A DNA stretch of 64,000 bases, taken from the NCBI GenBank assembly GCA_031629035.1, contig JAVLUG010000001.1, positions 124,001 to 188,000 of the forward strand. The letters run 5' to 3'. Every line of letters begins with the position of its first letter. Within the stretch, counting starts at the first letter, position 1. The DNA is from MVYY01 sp012517575 (GTDB lineage: Bacteria; Bacteroidota; Bacteroidia; Bacteroidales; Paludibacteraceae). Positions 1 through 9,286 of this stretch are shown here, piece after piece. The notes under the pieces were generated by a model, which had not been told where the DNA came from, did not search any database, and worked only from the letters and a program-made list of their open reading frames with translations. The position numbers were made by a program, and so were the translations under genes.

Positions 1-1550
1 AAATTATAGTCGGTAAAAACCACTCTATTGTTTACAGAAAAGACATTGATGGTATTCAAATGTTGCTGATCAAGAGATTTATATACGTTCATGTGCTCTA
101 TTCGTTCCAGGTCGGGAGTAAGTTGAATAGCAAAAAGCCCTCGATGCAAATGACTTGCCCAAATGGTTCCGGTATAATCTATTTCGATGTAGCGAATGGG
201 ATGCAGAAAATCTTCCACTGCATGGCTGAATTTCCATTTTCCGTTCACTTTTTTGTAAATGCACAGTTGCGAATAAGTACCTTGAACCAGCACATCCACG
301 CCGTGAATGGTTCCACGAGCAAAACATATGCCTCCCTTTACAGGTGAAACAGGAATGGAATTCGTTGGCGTAATTTCAAAAGTTTCTTCATTGTTGCCAC
401 AAAATTGCTGTCCATCAAAGGAACTTACATTCCAGACCTGTCCCTTTATTTTGGAGTCGATTGTGAGGTTGCGTACGGTTTGATGTTCCATCCAAGCTTT
501 GTATAAACCCTGATTGGTGGCAATATAAAAATGGGGTGGATCGTAACTTACCGAATAAACAGCGCCAATTGCCGGATAGAAAGACTGAATGCAGCGTAAG
601 GAGGAGTTTTGATGAACAAAAGCAATGCCTTTATCCAGCGCCAACCAAATGTTGTTGTCACGGTCGAAAGCAATTCCGAGTACAGTGTTGTTTTGGAGTA
701 CATTGGAAGTATTGATTGCCCAGATTTTTTGTCCCGACTTGTCGATGGCCACAGCACCATTTAAAATGGTACCGATGACAATTAATCCGTTGGGTGAAAT
801 AACCGCCCGGTTGATTTGCGCTTTTTTCAATAAATCGTCCACTTCCGTAGGGAAACGTGTAAATTGTTGTCCATCATACAGATATAGTCCATCGGAAATC
901 GTAATCATCAAAGCGTGTTTGTCGTCAAAAGGTAGGATTTTGATGACTGGACTTTTCATAATATTGTTGGGAACAGGAACAAAAGTATTTTTTTGTCGGT
1001 CGAAGAAGCAAAAATCTTTCTGAAAAGTATGTGTATATAAAGTATTTTGATAGAGGTTGAAGAACAGGAAGGAAAAATCGGTTCTAAATCCTTTTACTTC
1101 CCCGTTTTTAAATGTAAAATATGAAGTAAAAGATTGAAAAAAAATGGTGCCGTGGTCGTCGAAGATATTCCAAACTTCATCATTTTGCATTTTGTAATTT
1201 TTCAACAGCACCGATAGTGAAGTATAATTTAACTGACCAAGCCGGTCTCTTTCAAAATAGCCAAATTCTTCGAAGGCGCCAATGTAAATTCGATTTTTTT
1301 TGTCAATCATTACAGAACGCACCAAACCATTTCCGGGAATTTTGTGCAATTTCCACAGGGAACCGTCAAATTCGAGTAGTCCTTCATTATTGCCAAAATA
1401 GAGTATACCATCCGAAGCTTGTGCCACTGCCCAGTTTTGATTGGCAGCGTGATAATCGTTTTTTGAAAATTGTGTAACGAGCGGAATAAATTCCTGGGCA
1501 TTTATAGTGCAAGAACAGAATATAATGAAAAGAAGATGGATTTTTTTCAT
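1..1550 (-). CDS. Two-component-regulator-type beta-propeller sensor protein, partial (C-terminus outside window)
   Basis: An open frame runs leftward from an ATG at 1550 to the window edge, 516 full codons without a stop. It starts with a signal peptide (MKKIHLLFIIFCSCTINAQ) followed by repeated propeller blades, for example ILYFGNNEGLLEFDGSLW, RIYIGAFEEFGYFE, ILPFDDKHALMITISDGLYL and NIWLALDKGIAFV. This is the periplasmic sensor part found in Bacteroidota one- and two-component regulators, either hybrid two-component sensors or LuxR-type regulators with a triple-tyrosine domain. The output domain is cut off, so kinase versus direct DNA-binding regulator cannot be decided. The ligand is unknown. 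Confidence 0.8.
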   Translation of the reverse strand, partial: MKKIHLLFIIFCSCTINAQEFIPLVTQFSKNDYHAANQNWAVAQASDGILYFGNNEGLLEFDGSLWKLHKIPGNGLVRSVMIDKKNRIYIGAFEEFGYFERDRLGQLNYTSLSVLLKNYKMQNDEVWNIFDDHGTIFFQSFTSYFTFKNGEVKGFRTDFSFLFFNLYQNTLYTHTFQKDFCFFDRQKNTFVPVPNNIMKSPVIKILPFDDKHALMITISDGLYLYDGQQFTRFPTEVDDLLKKAQINRAVISPNGLIVIGTILNGAVAIDKSGQKIWAINTSNVLQNNTVLGIAFDRDNNIWLALDKGIAFVHQNSSLRCIQSFYPAIGAVYSVSYDPPHFYIATNQGLYKAWMEHQTVRNLTIDSKIKGQVWNVSSFDGQQFCGNNEETFEITPTNSIPVSPVKGGICFARGTIHGVDVLVQGTYSQLCIYKKVNGKWKFSHAVEDFLHPIRYIEIDYTGTIWASHLHRGLFAIQLTPDLERIEHMNVYKSLDQQHLNTINVFSVNNRVVFTDYN

Positions 1551-1597
1551 AAATGTTCCATATTGTTTTTTCAAGGTATAAATAGATTTCAGGTTAA

Positions 1598-1828
1598 AAA
1601 ATTCATGCAAAGGAACTTAAAATGATTCCTTTAGCAAAATCGATACAAGATTCCTATCCGGACACTTTAATAATATCGACTTCCAAAAGTAAGAAAATAT
1701 TTGATGCCGAAAAAGAAACAACAAATTTTTATACAATAGGCAGTAATTATGAGAAGTTCTATGATGAAAATCATGAAGCACAAAATAAATACAAAACCGT
1801 AAAAAAGAAATTTTGTATGGGATGGTAA
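1598..1828 (+). pseudogene. Short unassigned reading frame, possibly a decayed fragment
   Basis: A frame is open from 1598, with its first ATG at 1622, and would give 68 residues rich in charged and polar residues, ending FCMGW. No promoter, signal peptide or recognisable domain is visible. It sits in the 300-base gap between the propeller gene and tRNA-Lys. Its composition looks more like protein than the overlapping antisense frame, which runs through the tRNA. It may be a gene remnant or chance. Confidence 0.2.
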
Positions 1829-1851
1829 AAAAGAGGGAATAAACAAAAAAA

Positions 1852-1926
1852 GTGATCCAGCTGGGATTCGAACCCAGGACCCCATCCTTAAAAGGGATGT
1901 GCTCTACCGGCTGAGCTACTAGATCA
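1852..1926 (-). tRNA. tRNA-Lys(UUU)
   Basis: Read on the minus strand, acceptor arms TGATCTA/TGGATCA pair (one wobble). The D arm (AGCTCAGCCGGTAGAGCA), a five-pair anticodon stem CATCC/GGATG with loop CTTTTAA (anticodon TTT) and a T arm with GGTTCGAATCCC are all present. CCA is not encoded. Confidence 0.96.
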
Positions 1927-1940
1927 TGTAAAAACGGCTG

Positions 1941-1971
1941 CAAAGTTACTTATTTTTTTGGAAACTTCAAA
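1941..1971 (-). promoter_or_regulatory. Promoter of tRNA-Lys
   Basis: On the minus strand, TTTG (1971-1968), 19 bases, then TAACTTTG (1948-1941). This is an exact match to the Bacteroidetes -33/-7 form, placed 15 bases before the tRNA 5' end. Confidence 0.8.
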
Positions 1972-2177
1972 CAAAATCTTTAAAAAGTTCCAAAGCTGTC
2001 CATCAATTAGTTGATTAACAATTATTTCCAATCAAAATTTTATTAAATATATTTTTACACACTTTGTTTTGTCTTTGGTTCAAACGTATTGCCTTGAATA
2101 TTTTATTCAGGTATGTTAAGTTGTTAAACGAAAATTAAATTTTTTCGGTATTTTTATTAAATCTCCATTCATTCCTA

Positions 2178-2209
2178 TTTTGAATTTTCATTGATATAAA
2201 GTAACTTTG
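2178..2209 (+). promoter_or_regulatory. Promoter of the C69 dipeptidase gene
   Basis: TTTTG at 2178-2182, a 19-base spacer and TAACTTTG at 2202-2209 match the Bacteroidetes promoter form. The ATG follows 27 bases after the -7 box, leaving a short leader. Confidence 0.7.
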
Positions 2210-2235
2210 TAACTCTTAAAAAATTTAACAAAAAA

Positions 2236-3879
2236 ATGAGAAAACTTTTTCTATTAATTGGTTTAATTTCAGCATATTTTAATTCGATAGCCTGCACCAA
2301 TTTTTTGGTGGGGAAAGCAGCTACGGTTGATGGTTCTACTCTTATCAGTTATGCAGCCGATTCGTATTTTATGTTTGGTTCGCTGTATTATTCACCGGCA
2401 GCAGTTTATCCCGACAATGCCATGCTCGATATTTACGAGTGGGACACGGGAGAGTATTTGGGAAAAATCAAGCAGGCCGAAAGAACCTATTCTGTTGTGG
2501 GCAATATGAATGAATTTCAGGTTTCAATTGGAGAAACCACTTTTGGTGGTCGTCCCGAGCTGGTCGACAGCACTGCCATACTCGATTATGGAAGCTTAAT
2601 TTATATAGCTCTGCAGCGTTCCCGTTCTGCCCGTGAAGCCATTAAGGTGATGACCGATTTGGTGGCTCAATATGGTTATCGAAGTGAAGGAGAATCTTTT
2701 TCCATTGCCGATCCGAATGAAGTTTGGATTATGGAAATGGTAGGAAAAGGAAACAGAAATAAAGGCGCAGTTTGGGTGGCCCAGCGAATACCGGATGATT
2801 GCGTTTCGGCTCATGCCAACCAGGCCAGAATCACAACCTTTCCTTTCGACGATAAAAACAATTGCCTTTATGCAGAAGATGTCATAGCTTTTGCTCGAGA
2901 AAAGGGTTATTTTAAAGGGAAGAACAAGGATTTCAGTTTTTCGGACACATATGCTCCATTGGATTATTTGGGACTGAGAATTTGTGAGGCGCGGGTTTGG
3001 ACTTTTTTTCGAAAAGTTGATCCGTCAATGGACAGTTATATTTCATACATCAAGGGAGAAACTGTTCAACGAATGCCTTTATGGATAAAGCCTAACCGTA
3101 AAATCAGTGCGCAGGATGTAAAGGAATTTATGCGTGATCAGTATGAAGGAACGGAATTGGACATTACCAAAGGAATAGGTGCCGGCCCTTTTAACAGCAA
3201 GCTGCGCTGCAGTCCTCTGACTTTTTATGTTGACAGTGTGGAATACGTGCACGAACGTCCCGTAGCCACCCAACAGACGGGTTTTTCGTTTGTAGCTCAA
3301 ATGCGAAACTGGTTGCCCGATTATATTGGCGGAATATTGTGGTTTGGTGTTGACGATGCTGCCAGTTCCATTTATGTACCCATGTATTGCGGTATAAACA
3401 GTGTTCCAGAATGTTATCGTGCAGGCAATGGAAGTCTGGTAGAATATTCGCCAACTTCGGCATTCTGGATTTATAACCAGGTTGCCAATTTTGCCTACAG
3501 CAAGTATTCTTTTATGATACAAGATATTAAAAAAGTACAGTCGAAATGGGAACAGGATTTTAATTCACTTGTTCCCACCATCGACAAAGTGGCTTTGGGT
3601 ATGCCTGAAGCATCAGCTAAATCGTTTCTGACCAGCTTTAGTAACTATCAGGCAGAAGCTTCAACGGCAGCTTGGAAAAAACTGGGTGAATATCTGCTGG
3701 TAAAATATATGGATGGTAATGTTAAAATGGAGAAGGACGGGAAATTTCTTCAGAATGACAAAGGAATTCCTCCGGGAATTATTCGCCCCGGTTATCCGGA
3801 AGATTTTTTGCGTATGATGGTAAAGGAAAATCCCGGTTTGAGGGTAAAAACGGCAGAAGAATTACAAAACCGGAAATAA
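2236..3879 (+). CDS. Secreted C69-family dipeptidase
   Basis: 547 aa. A signal peptide of 19 residues ends directly before Cys20 in the motif ACTNFLVGKAATVDGS, the signature of C69 (PepD-like) N-terminal-nucleophile dipeptidases, where the exposed Cys becomes the catalytic residue after processing. Further conserved stretches include ADPNEVWIMEMVGKGN and SAHANQARI. Length is usual for the Bacteroidota exported form. It probably cleaves dipeptides in the periplasm, helping peptide use. It is transcribed alone from the promoter at 2178-2209 and ends at a bidirectional terminator. Confidence 0.9.
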   Translation: MRKLFLLIGLISAYFNSIACTNFLVGKAATVDGSTLISYAADSYFMFGSLYYSPAAVYPDNAMLDIYEWDTGEYLGKIKQAERTYSVVGNMNEFQVSIGETTFGGRPELVDSTAILDYGSLIYIALQRSRSAREAIKVMTDLVAQYGYRSEGESFSIADPNEVWIMEMVGKGNRNKGAVWVAQRIPDDCVSAHANQARITTFPFDDKNNCLYAEDVIAFAREKGYFKGKNKDFSFSDTYAPLDYLGLRICEARVWTFFRKVDPSMDSYISYIKGETVQRMPLWIKPNRKISAQDVKEFMRDQYEGTELDITKGIGAGPFNSKLRCSPLTFYVDSVEYVHERPVATQQTGFSFVAQMRNWLPDYIGGILWFGVDDAASSIYVPMYCGINSVPECYRAGNGSLVEYSPTSAFWIYNQVANFAYSKYSFMIQDIKKVQSKWEQDFNSLVPTIDKVALGMPEASAKSFLTSFSNYQAEASTAAWKKLGEYLLVKYMDGNVKMEKDGKFLQNDKGIPPGIIRPGYPEDFLRMMVKENPGLRVKTAEELQNRK

Positions 3880-3940
3880 ATTGCTTGTTTCTTTTTACAA
3901 AATCTTTTTCATTCTTTGCACTTGTTAGCCAAAAATAAAA

Positions 3941-3970
3941 AACTCCCGGAAACATATTTTTTCGGGAGTT
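3941..3970. terminator. Bidirectional rho-independent terminator
   Basis: AACTCCCG/CGGGAGTT perfect 8-bp stem, with T-runs on both strands (TTTTT after the right arm). It lies between the convergent dipeptidase and small secreted protein genes. Confidence 0.85.
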
Positions 3971-3998
3971 TTTACATTTGTAACAAAGAATAGATTCT

Positions 3999-4232
3999 TT
4001 ATTTTTTCAATCCCTGAGCTTTTGCCTTGTTTGTAGACTTTTGGCATTTAGCAGCTTTCATAGTAGCTGTGTCCTTTTTCTGAACTGATGTAGCTGCTTT
4101 CTTTTCGGTTTTTTGAGTAGTTGCAACTTCCTGTTTTGCCGGTTTGTTTACAGGTGTTTTTGCAGTTTGTGCTGTTGCAGACAAAGCAAATACAAATGTC
4201 AATGTCGTTAAAATAATCCCAAGCTTTTTCAT
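3999..4232 (-). CDS. Small secreted Lys/Thr/Ala-rich protein, unknown function
   Basis: 77 aa. A signal peptide (MKKLGIILTTLTFVFALSATAQ) is followed by about 55 residues made almost wholly of K, T, A, Q and P (KTPVNKPAKQEVATTQKTEKK and onward), a very basic, low-complexity, probably disordered mature chain with one Cys. Such short exported basic proteins recur in Bacteroidota without assigned function. It stands alone, divergent from gcvP, and shares the terminator with the dipeptidase. It could bind the envelope or nucleic acid, but nothing in the sequence proves it. Confidence 0.65.
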   Translation of the reverse strand: MKKLGIILTTLTFVFALSATAQTAKTPVNKPAKQEVATTQKTEKKAATSVQKKDTATMKAAKCQKSTNKAKAQGLKK

Positions 4233-4625
4233 AATCTACAAAATTTTAATTGTTAATGTAATGTTTTTATTTATCGATTTTTCGTTTCCGAAAATTCAAT
4301 TTATAAGACTGTAGATGGATACAAAGGTTTATTCTGCCGTTAACAATTTATACTAATTTAATTGTTAATTCATCTATCTTAAATTACTATTAATGACTTG
4401 CCTAGTTTTATTTCAGAAAAATAAAGAAGATTTAATTCTAAATCGAATCAATCTGTCAAAGCAAATTGCTATAGAAATCAAAACAATAGCTTATTCAAAA
4501 AAATGAATTTTCATTCCTGATTTTTTTGGTGTAACTTTACAACTTGAAATATTTACCAGATGATTTTACAAAATTCTATTATCAAATATATTTTAATAAA
4601 TTAAAAATCAATAATTTATATTCAG
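4233..4625. other. AT-rich divergent intergenic region
   Basis: 393 bases between two divergent genes. On the plus side TAACTTTA (4532-4539) is a near match to a -7 box for gcvP. On the minus side a CCTTTG segment near 4330 may serve the small secreted gene. No glycine riboswitch fold, ORF or repeat is visible. Confidence 0.4.
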
Positions 4626-7472
4626 ATGAAAGATTTTCTTTTTTCTCGGCACATTGGTGTTTCGTCGGAAGAAATACAGGAAATGTTGAAAATTGTAGGT
4701 GTTGAAAGTTTAGATGAACTTATCGCTCAAACCATTCCTTCTTCCATTCTATTGAACGAAAAATTGAATCTTCCTACAGTTCTGACAGAAAATCAGTATG
4801 CACAACATATTTCGGAAATTGCAGAGAAAAATGAGATTTACACTTCCTATATTGGCAGAGGATGGTATGATACTTGTACGCCGGCTGTGATTTTAAGAAA
4901 TGTTTTTGAAAATCCTTCATGGTACACTTCTTACACCCCATATCAGGCCGAAATTTCTCAAGGCAGGTTGGAAGCTTTACTGAATTTCCAGACCGCCGTT
5001 TGCGAATTTACTGGCCTTCCACTGGCAAATGCTTCATTGCTGGATGAGGCTACGGCAGCAGCAGAAGCAGCCACCATGATGTACAACCTGCGTTCGAAGC
5101 AACAAATAAAAAATGGGGCAAATTTGCTTTTTATTGATCAAAATATTTTTTCTTCTACATTGGCTGTTCTACGAACACGCACTGAGGCACAGGGAATTCA
5201 GCTTGAAATTGGCGATTATAAGTCCGTTCAATTTTCGGAAAAACATTTTGGGGCCATTATTCAATATCCCAATGCCGATGGGAACATAGAGCATTATTTT
5301 TCATTTGTTTCTCAGGCACATGCTGAAGGTTGTAAAGTTGCTATAGCTGCCGACATTCTCAGTTTGGCTTTACTTGTTCCACCGGGAGAATGGGGTGCCG
5401 ATATTGTTTTTGGTTCTACTCAACGTTGGGGAATTCCTATGGGATTTGGAGGCCCTTCGGCTGCTTATTTTGCTACTCGTGATGAATTCAAACGCGATAT
5501 GCCTGGACGTATTATTGGCATCAGCAAGGATAAAAATGGGAAGCCGGCTTTGCGCATGGCACTTCAAACCCGTGAGCAGCACATCAAACGTGAAAAGGCA
5601 ACTTCCAACATTTGTACCGCACAGGCGCTCCTGGCTTCTATGGCAGGTTTTTATACCGTTTATCATGGACCGGAAGGAATAAGGAACATAGCACAAAATA
5701 TTCATGCCATTGCCCTTTATATCAATTCCTTGCTGCCTGTTTATGGCTATCATCAAATGAATAAACAATTTTTCGATACTTTAAAAATTGTATTGCCAGG
5801 CCATGTTTCTCAGGCTGATTTTCGAAGAATAGCCCTCTCCCACAAAGTTAATTTTTATTATTATGAAACCGGAGAAATAGGGCTGAGTATTAATGAAACT
5901 ACCGAAACGTCGGACGTTCAAGAATTGATAAATATTTTTGCAGAGGCAGTTCGAAAAAAACCGATTCTTTTCAACGAAACTGATTTGACTGAGTTTGAAA
6001 TGTTCGACGAAAAAATCAAACGGAAGTCGCCTTTCCTTACGCAGGAAATTTTTCATTGCTATCATACCGAAATCGAAATGATGCGGTATATCAAGAAATT
6101 GGAACGAAAAGATATATCGTTGACTCATTCCATGATTTCTTTGGGGTCGTGCACCATGAAGTTGACAGCAGCATCAGAAATGCTTCCGTTAAGCAGAGCA
6201 GGATTTTTGAAAATTCATCCTTTAGCTCCGGCCGATCAAGTGAAAGGTTACCTTGAACTTATCGGTGAACTTGAAAAATATTTGTGCATCATTACCGGTT
6301 TTGATGCTTGCAGCTTGCAACCGAATTCCGGTGCAGCCGGAGAATTTGCCGGCTTGATGACTATCAAAGCATTTTATCGATCGCGTGGTGAAACAGAACG
6401 AAACGTTGTTTTAATTCCGGCTTCGGCACATGGCACCAATCCGGCTTCTGCGCATCAGGCCGGACTTGAAATAGTTGTTGTCAATTGCGATGAAAATGGA
6501 AATATTGATCTCAACGACTGGAAACAGAAAGCGGAAACTTTTCGTACATGCTTGTTGGGTTGTATGGTAACTTATCCATCAACACATGGCATTTTTGAAA
6601 CTCAAATTGGGGAAATGTGCGAAATTATTCACGAGAATGGCGGACAGGTTTACATGGATGGTGCCAATATGAATGCTCAGGTCGGACTAACTCATCCAGC
6701 AAAAATCGGTGCCGATATTTGTCATTTAAATTTACATAAAACTTTTGCTATTCCTCATGGTGGAGGCGGTCCCGGCGTTGGTCCCATTTGTGCTGCCGCG
6801 CATCTGGCACCTTTTTTGCCCGGTAAAACATCCGGTCAGAATACAGTGGCAGCCGCACTGTATGGAAGTGCCAGTATTTTGCCCATTACTTATGGTTATA
6901 TCCGAATGATGGGAGCTGATGGTTTAACAAATGCTTCAAAAATTGCTATTTTAAATGCCAATTATCTGGCCGAACGTCTCGAGGAAACTTATGGTGTGGT
7001 GTATCGGGGTGAAAAAGGTCGGGTAGGACACGAACTGATTTTGGAATGTAGAAATTTTAAAGATGCAGGAGTTACGGAAACCGATATTGCAAAACGTTTG
7101 ATGGATTATGGATTTCATGCACCTACTTTGTCTTTTCCCGTTCATGGAACTTTGATGATTGAACCTACTGAAAGTGAATCAAAAGCAGAACTCGACAGGT
7201 TTGCGGAAGCTATGATCCAAATTTATCAGGAAATTAAAGAAATTGAAAATGGAACAGCCGACAAAACAGACAATGTTTTATTGAATGCACCTCATGCAGA
7301 ATATGAGATTGTGTCGGATGAATGGGAACATGCTTACAGTCGCAAAAAAGCGGCTTATCCGACGAAATGGACTGCCGAAAACAAATTTTGGATAAATGTA
7401 GCGCGTATTGATAACGCTTTTGGTGACAGAAACTTAATTTGTTCCTGCCCTCCAACTGCTGAGTGGCAATAG
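4626..7472 (+). CDS. gcvP: Glycine dehydrogenase (aminomethyl-transferring), glycine cleavage P-protein
   Basis: 948 aa, the single-chain P-protein in which the two halves found as GcvPA and GcvPB elsewhere are fused. It decarboxylates glycine and passes the aminomethyl group to lipoyl-H protein in the cytoplasm. The N-terminus has the family RHIG motif. The pyridoxal-phosphate lysine is K705 in HLNLHKTFAIPHGGGGPG. SHGTNPASAH and MDGANMNAQVG flank the cofactor site in the C-terminal half. It is monocistronic; gcvT and gcvH are not nearby. The following RlpA-like gene starts 45 bases on and could be read through. Confidence 0.96.
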   Translation: MKDFLFSRHIGVSSEEIQEMLKIVGVESLDELIAQTIPSSILLNEKLNLPTVLTENQYAQHISEIAEKNEIYTSYIGRGWYDTCTPAVILRNVFENPSWYTSYTPYQAEISQGRLEALLNFQTAVCEFTGLPLANASLLDEATAAAEAATMMYNLRSKQQIKNGANLLFIDQNIFSSTLAVLRTRTEAQGIQLEIGDYKSVQFSEKHFGAIIQYPNADGNIEHYFSFVSQAHAEGCKVAIAADILSLALLVPPGEWGADIVFGSTQRWGIPMGFGGPSAAYFATRDEFKRDMPGRIIGISKDKNGKPALRMALQTREQHIKREKATSNICTAQALLASMAGFYTVYHGPEGIRNIAQNIHAIALYINSLLPVYGYHQMNKQFFDTLKIVLPGHVSQADFRRIALSHKVNFYYYETGEIGLSINETTETSDVQELINIFAEAVRKKPILFNETDLTEFEMFDEKIKRKSPFLTQEIFHCYHTEIEMMRYIKKLERKDISLTHSMISLGSCTMKLTAASEMLPLSRAGFLKIHPLAPADQVKGYLELIGELEKYLCIITGFDACSLQPNSGAAGEFAGLMTIKAFYRSRGETERNVVLIPASAHGTNPASAHQAGLEIVVVNCDENGNIDLNDWKQKAETFRTCLLGCMVTYPSTHGIFETQIGEMCEIIHENGGQVYMDGANMNAQVGLTHPAKIGADICHLNLHKTFAIPHGGGGPGVGPICAAAHLAPFLPGKTSGQNTVAAALYGSASILPITYGYIRMMGADGLTNASKIAILNANYLAERLEETYGVVYRGEKGRVGHELILECRNFKDAGVTETDIAKRLMDYGFHAPTLSFPVHGTLMIEPTESESKAELDRFAEAMIQIYQEIKEIENGTADKTDNVLLNAPHAEYEIVSDEWEHAYSRKKAAYPTKWTAENKFWINVARIDNAFGDRNLICSCPPTAEWQ

Positions 7473-7517
7473 AATTTTATTGTCGCTATTTTCTTTAATT
7501 ATTTTGGATTTAATGTC

Positions 7518-8012
7518 ATGATAAACAAATTGATAAAAATTGCCGTTATCTTTTTAATTGGTTTTTTACCAATGAACAGAGTTTTTTCCGGCGATGTTGG
7601 GAAAGCTTCCTACTATAGCCACAAGCTTACCGGCAAGCGTATGTCGAATGGCGCACGGTATCATCCCGACAGTTTGTTTTGTGCACATCGGAACTATCCT
7701 TTGGGGAGTTTGCTTAAAGTGCGAAACCCCAAAAATAATAAGGAAGTGATTGTAAAAGTTACCGACAGAGGGCCACATGTTCGGAATAGAATCATTGATT
7801 TGTCCTATCGAGCTGCAAAATTGCTTGAAATTACTGGTCAGGGCATAGCGCTGGTGGAAATTACACCTGTTCTGGAAAATGAGTTCAAACTTTTTGTAGA
7901 AAGGAATTTGTCGCAGATTTTTCCATCAAAAGTGTATTTGCCGGTGATAAATAAAACCAATTCCATAAAAGACTCTTTAACCTTAAAAATACCAACTGCA
8001 AAAGCTCATTAG
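7518..8012 (+). CDS. RlpA-like septal ring protein with double-psi beta-barrel
   Basis: 164 aa with an N-terminal signal segment (to about residue 24, ending RVFSG). The DPBB domain follows: GKASYYSHKLTGKRMSNG, LPLGS-type turn (YPLGSLLKVRN), VKVTDRGP and RIIDLSYRAAKLL. These include the conserved Asp of TDRGP needed for lytic transglycosylase activity in RlpA. No C-terminal SPOR domain is present, so it is a short RlpA-type protein acting in the periplasm on peptidoglycan. No recognisable own promoter. Confidence 0.85.
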   Translation: MINKLIKIAVIFLIGFLPMNRVFSGDVGKASYYSHKLTGKRMSNGARYHPDSLFCAHRNYPLGSLLKVRNPKNNKEVIVKVTDRGPHVRNRIIDLSYRAAKLLEITGQGIALVEITPVLENEFKLFVERNLSQIFPSKVYLPVINKTNSIKDSLTLKIPTAKAH

Positions 8013-8090
8013 CTTTTCTTTTTGAAAAGACAAATTACGGAGTTTTTGAATGAATTTACTTATTAACCAACCGTCTAAAAATTTGAATCT

Positions 8091-9047
8091 ATGAATTTAC
8101 TGGAACAATTAAAAAAATTCACAACTGTGGTTGCCGACACAGGCGATTTCGCATCCATGATGGCTTATAAACCTGTGGACGCCACTACCAATCCTTCATT
8201 AATTTTTTCTGCATCTCAAGATCCGAAATACCAATACTTGGTGGAAGATGCCATCAGTTACGCAAAGGCTTTGACTTCCGAAAAGGAAGAACAACTAAAA
8301 AAAGCATTGGATAAGCTGGCTGTAAATTTCGGTATCAAAATTTTGGAAATTGTGCCGGGTCGTGTTTCTACCGAAGTTGATGCGCGTTTGTCGTTCGACG
8401 TGAAAGGAACAATAGCCAAAGCCCGCGAGTTAATTTCACTCTATGAATCTGCAGGTATTTCGCGTGAGCGAATTCTTATCAAAATTGCTTCGACATGGGA
8501 AGGGATTCGGGCTGCCGAAGTCCTCGAAAAAGAAGGCATTCATTGCAATTTGACGTTGTTGTTTTCGTTGACGCAGGCTGTTGCTTGTGCGGAAGCCGGA
8601 GTAACATTGATTTCGCCTTTTGTTGGAAGAATTCTTGACTGGCACAAAAAAGATCGAGGAATCGCTGATATTCCGCCTGAAGAAGATCCGGGAGTGAAAT
8701 CTGTTACTGCTATATACAATTATTTCAAAAAGTTTGGTTATGCCACGCAAGTGATGGGAGCCAGTTTCAGAAATATGGGAGAAATCATTCAGTTGGCAGG
8801 ATGTGATTTATTGACCATATCTCCTGCTTTGCTCAAAGAACTGGAACAAACCGAAGGTGTGCTCGAAAGAAAATTAGATCCCGAAAAAGCAAAAAATGCC
8901 GATATTCAAACTTTGAAAATCGATGAAATAAATTTTCGCTGGATGATGAATGAAGATGCTATGGCTACTGAAAAATTGGCCGAAGGGATTAGAAATTTCA
9001 CCAAAGATTTGCTGAAACTCGAGAATAAGCTTGCTGCCTTATTGTGA
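8091..9047 (+). CDS. tal: Transaldolase (TalB type)
   Basis: 318 aa, the length of the classical E. coli-type transaldolase. It transfers a dihydroxyacetone unit between sugar phosphates in the non-oxidative pentose phosphate pathway. Motifs: DATTNPSLI near the N-terminus, the Schiff-base lysine K131 in RILIKIASTWEGI, and VMGASFRNMGEI and DLLTISPALL near the C-terminus. It ends at a strong hairpin. Upstream is the RlpA-like gene, with no functional link. Confidence 0.96.
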   Translation: MNLLEQLKKFTTVVADTGDFASMMAYKPVDATTNPSLIFSASQDPKYQYLVEDAISYAKALTSEKEEQLKKALDKLAVNFGIKILEIVPGRVSTEVDARLSFDVKGTIAKARELISLYESAGISRERILIKIASTWEGIRAAEVLEKEGIHCNLTLLFSLTQAVACAEAGVTLISPFVGRILDWHKKDRGIADIPPEEDPGVKSVTAIYNYFKKFGYATQVMGASFRNMGEIIQLAGCDLLTISPALLKELEQTEGVLERKLDPEKAKNADIQTLKIDEINFRWMMNEDAMATEKLAEGIRNFTKDLLKLENKLAALL

Positions 9048-9081
9048 AAGGAAGTTGGATACATGTTATCCATATAAATAA

Positions 9082-9119
9082 AGCAAGCTCTTTTTCATGA
9101 AAATGAAAGAGAGCTTGCT
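9082..9119. terminator. Terminator hairpin after tal
   Basis: AGCAAGCTC (9082-9090) pairs with GAGCTTGCT (9111-9119), and the inner TTTTCAT/ATGAAAG arms extend the stem. It lies between tal (plus) and tRNA-Cys (minus) and can serve both. Confidence 0.75.
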
Positions 9120-9138
9120 CGACAATTTTCTTAAAAAG

Positions 9139-9209
9139 AGGTACTTGGCGGATTCGAACCGCCGTATGCGGTTTTGCAGACCGGTGCCTAACCTCTCGGC
9201 CAAAGTACC
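9139..9209 (-). tRNA. tRNA-Cys(GCA)
   Basis: Minus strand: acceptor GGTACTT/AAGTACC, D arm GGCCGAGAGGTTAGGCA, anticodon loop CTGCAAA (GCA), T arm GGCGG-TTCGAAT-CCGCC. The outermost anticodon-stem pair is a C-C mismatch, but the remaining four pair. 71 nt, no encoded CCA. Confidence 0.93.
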
Positions 9210-9222
9210 TTGTTTTGGTCTG

Positions 9223-9253
9223 CAAAGATAGAACATTTTTCCTTCACTCCAAA
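9223..9253 (-). promoter_or_regulatory. Promoter of tRNA-Cys
   Basis: Minus strand TTTG (9253-9250), 19-base spacer, TATCTTTG (9230-9223). This is a full Bacteroidetes promoter match placed 14 bases before the tRNA. Confidence 0.8.
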
Positions 9254-9286
9254 GCTTTCAGCCGAAAAATGACTGACAGTTATCTT

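Noticed and set aside
1617..1943. 108-codon minus-strand frame
   Set aside because: It runs through tRNA-Lys and its promoter; the product has no protein-like pattern.
4233..4625. Glycine riboswitch before gcvP
   Set aside because: The leader is AT-rich with no paired aptamer cores visible.
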